From the NCBI GenBank assembly GCA_023419875.1, contig JAEZXM010000047.1, positions 1 through 8,749 on the forward strand: a stretch of DNA of 8,749 nt. The letters run 5' to 3'. The notes under the pieces are model-generated. The model did not search any database. It was not told the origin of the DNA and saw only the letters and a list, made by a program, of their open reading frames with translations. Numbering within the stretch: position 1 is the stretch's first letter; each line of letters opens with the position of its first letter. The position numbers were made by a program, and so were the translations under genes. This document shows, piece by piece, positions 7,332 to 8,749 of this stretch. The stretch comes from Pseudomonadota bacterium (lineage in GTDB: Bacteria; Myxococcota; Myxococcia; Myxococcales; Anaeromyxobacteraceae).

Positions 7332-8749
7332 ATGTGGAGAGCGTGGACGCTGGCAGGCGGGGTCGTCGCCGGCGCGGCTGGCCTCGCGGTCGTGCGCGGG
7401 GCGCAGGCTCGCCGGCGCAAGGCGCGGGCGCTCCTCGACGAGCCGCTGCCGCGCGTGGTGATCGTGGGCGCCGGGTTCGCCGGCCTCACGGCTGCGCGCG
7501 AGCTCCGCGACGCGCCGGCGCGGATCACGGTGGTGGACCGCCGGAACCACCACCTCTTCCAGCCGCTCCTGTACCAGGTGGCCACGGCCGCGCTCAACCC
7601 GGCCGACATCTCTGCACCGATCCGCAATGTGCTCCGCCGCCAGCGCAACGCGGAGGTGGTGCTCGGCGAGGTCACCGGGTTCAATCTCAGGGATCGCCGG
7701 GTGCTGCTCGGAGACGGGACCGAGCTTCCCTACGACCACCTCGTCGTCGGCACCGGCGCGACCCACTCCTACTTCGGGCGGGACGACTGGGCGCCGCTCG
7801 CGCCCGGGCTCAAGACCGTGGAGGACGCCCTCGAGATCCGGCGCCGCGTGCTGCTCGCGTTCGAGCGCGCCGAGCGCGAGCCGGACCCCGGGGCGCGGGA
7901 GGCGCTCCTCACCTTCGTGGTGATCGGCGCCGGGCCCACCGGCGTGGAGCTCGCCGGGGCGCTCGCGGAGATCGCCCGCCACACGCTCGCCGCCGACTTC
8001 CGCCGCATCGATCCGGAGAGCGCCCGGGTGGTGCTGCTCGAGGCGCTCCCGAGCGTCCTCCCTCCGTACGTGCCGCCGCTCCAGGCCTCCGCCCGCCGCC
8101 AGCTCGAGCGGCTCGGGGTCGAGGTCCGCACCGGGGCGAAGGTGACCGCGATCGACGACGAGGGCGTGACCGCGGGGGGTGAGCGGATCCCGACACGGAC
8201 CGTGCTCTGGGGCGCCGGGGTCTCGGCGTCGTCGCTCGGCCGCTTGCTGGGGGTGAAGACCGACCGCGCCGGGCGCGTCGAGGTGCTCCCCGACCTCACC
8301 ATTCCCGGCCACCCCGAGGTGGCAGTCGTGGGCGACCTCGCCGCCATCCGGCAGGAGGACGGGACCCTCGTGCCCGGCGTCGCGCCGGCGGCGATCCAGG
8401 CCGGCCGCCACGCCGCACGGAACGTGAAGCGCGCCCTGGCGGGCGAGCCGCCGCTGCCCTTCCGTTACCTCGACAAGGGGATGCTCGCGACGATCGGCCG
8501 GGCCGCCGGCGTGGCCGACATCCGCGGCCTCCGGTTCTCCGGGTTCGCCGCCTGGCTGCTCTGGCTCTTCGTCCACATCTTCTTCCTGATCGGATTTCGG
8601 AACCGCGTGGCGGTGATCCTCCAGTGGGCGTGGTCGTACCTCACGTGGAGGCGCGGCGCGCGGCTCATCACCGACACCGCGGAGCAGTGGCGGTTCATCG
8701 CGGAGCGGCGGGCGGCGGTCCCGCCGGACGTCGGGTCGATGCCGGACGC
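7332..8749 (+). CDS. Type II NADH:quinone oxidoreductase (NDH-2), 3' end outside window
   Basis: NDH-2 is a non-proton-pumping flavoenzyme that passes electrons from NADH to membrane quinone. 472 codons are visible with no stop, so the gene runs past the window edge. The FAD Rossmann motif is VIVGAGFAGLTAARELR (43-59). NHHLFQPLLYQVATAAL (72-88) is characteristic of the family. The NADH-binding motif is VIGAGPTGVELAGALAE (197-213), the second FAD motif is VVGDLAAI (332-339), and the quinone-site region is VAPAAIQAGRHAARN (350-364), followed by DKGMLATIGR (381-390). The C-terminus has a hydrophobic segment, FAAWLLWLFVHIFFLIGF (405-422), and an amphipathic stretch (425-440) expected to hold it on the membrane. 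The ATG at 7332 has a good Shine-Dalgarno. It adds about 40 residues before the flavin domain, including a hydrophobic helix (about 4-21) followed by RRRK. Most NDH-2 proteins start just before the GxGxxG motif. Confidence 0.93.
   Translation, partial: MWRAWTLAGGVVAGAAGLAVVRGAQARRRKARALLDEPLPRVVIVGAGFAGLTAARELRDAPARITVVDRRNHHLFQPLLYQVATAALNPADISAPIRNVLRRQRNAEVVLGEVTGFNLRDRRVLLGDGTELPYDHLVVGTGATHSYFGRDDWAPLAPGLKTVEDALEIRRRVLLAFERAEREPDPGAREALLTFVVIGAGPTGVELAGALAEIARHTLAADFRRIDPESARVVLLEALPSVLPPYVPPLQASARRQLERLGVEVRTGAKVTAIDDEGVTAGGERIPTRTVLWGAGVSASSLGRLLGVKTDRAGRVEVLPDLTIPGHPEVAVVGDLAAIRQEDGTLVPGVAPAAIQAGRHAARNVKRALAGEPPLPFRYLDKGMLATIGRAAGVADIRGLRFSGFAAWLLWLFVHIFFLIGFRNRVAVILQWAWSYLTWRRGARLITDTAEQWRFIAERRAAVPPDVGSMPD

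Noticed and set aside
7173..8576. A 467-codon minus-strand open frame opposite the NDH-2 gene
   Set aside because: It is antisense to clear flavoenzyme motifs. The composition is typical of the complement of a high-GC gene.

Overview
The window is very GC-rich, with GC-biased third codon positions throughout. It reads like ordinary chromosome of a high-GC Gram-negative bacterium. An outer-membrane porin, a very cysteine-rich lipoprotein of the kind common in myxobacteria, and a hydrogenase-maturation operon together suggest an Anaeromyxobacter-like Myxococcota. That placement is inference; there is no rRNA or other phylogenetic marker here. I see no tRNA, rRNA, CRISPR array, insertion sequence or phage gene.

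Region 1 (2-2808, plus strand) is a tightly packed [NiFe]-hydrogenase maturation operon in the order hypD (3' part only), hypE, hypA, hypB. hypD/hypE and hypA/hypB overlap by a few bases and hypE/hypA are 7 bp apart, so the genes are almost certainly co-transcribed and translationally coupled. HypD and HypE take part in making and delivering the Fe(CN)2CO group. HypA and HypB insert nickel. The hydrogenase subunits, hypC and hypF are not in the window and probably lie upstream.

Region 2 (2809-3652, plus) is a 214-bp spacer followed by a secreted lipoprotein with 26 cysteines after the lipidated one. It converges on region 3, and the two are separated by a perfect 14-bp-stem hairpin (3666-3700) that probably terminates transcription from both sides.

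Region 3 (3683-7160, minus) reads, in transcription order, a PLP-dependent class I/II aminotransferase, a DcaP/OprP-like outer-membrane porin with a Pro/Ala-rich N-terminal linker, and a polytopic inner-membrane protein of the YdjM/DUF457 'metal-dependent hydrolase' type. The porin and membrane protein may form a two-gene unit with a weak promoter candidate at 5804-5832.

Region 4 (7332 to the window end, plus) is a type II NADH:quinone oxidoreductase. It is divergent from the aminotransferase and cut by the window edge, and it carries an unusual N-terminal hydrophobic segment. The 171-bp divergent spacer holds a GC-only 22-bp palindrome and a 10-bp tandem repeat.

Most of the window is well-understood housekeeping and energy metabolism. 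I did not find convincing evidence of an undescribed system. The most distinctive items are the C-terminal His/Cys tail on HypB, the cysteine-rich lipoprotein beside the hyp operon, the hairpin overlapping a stop codon, and the N-terminally anchored NDH-2.
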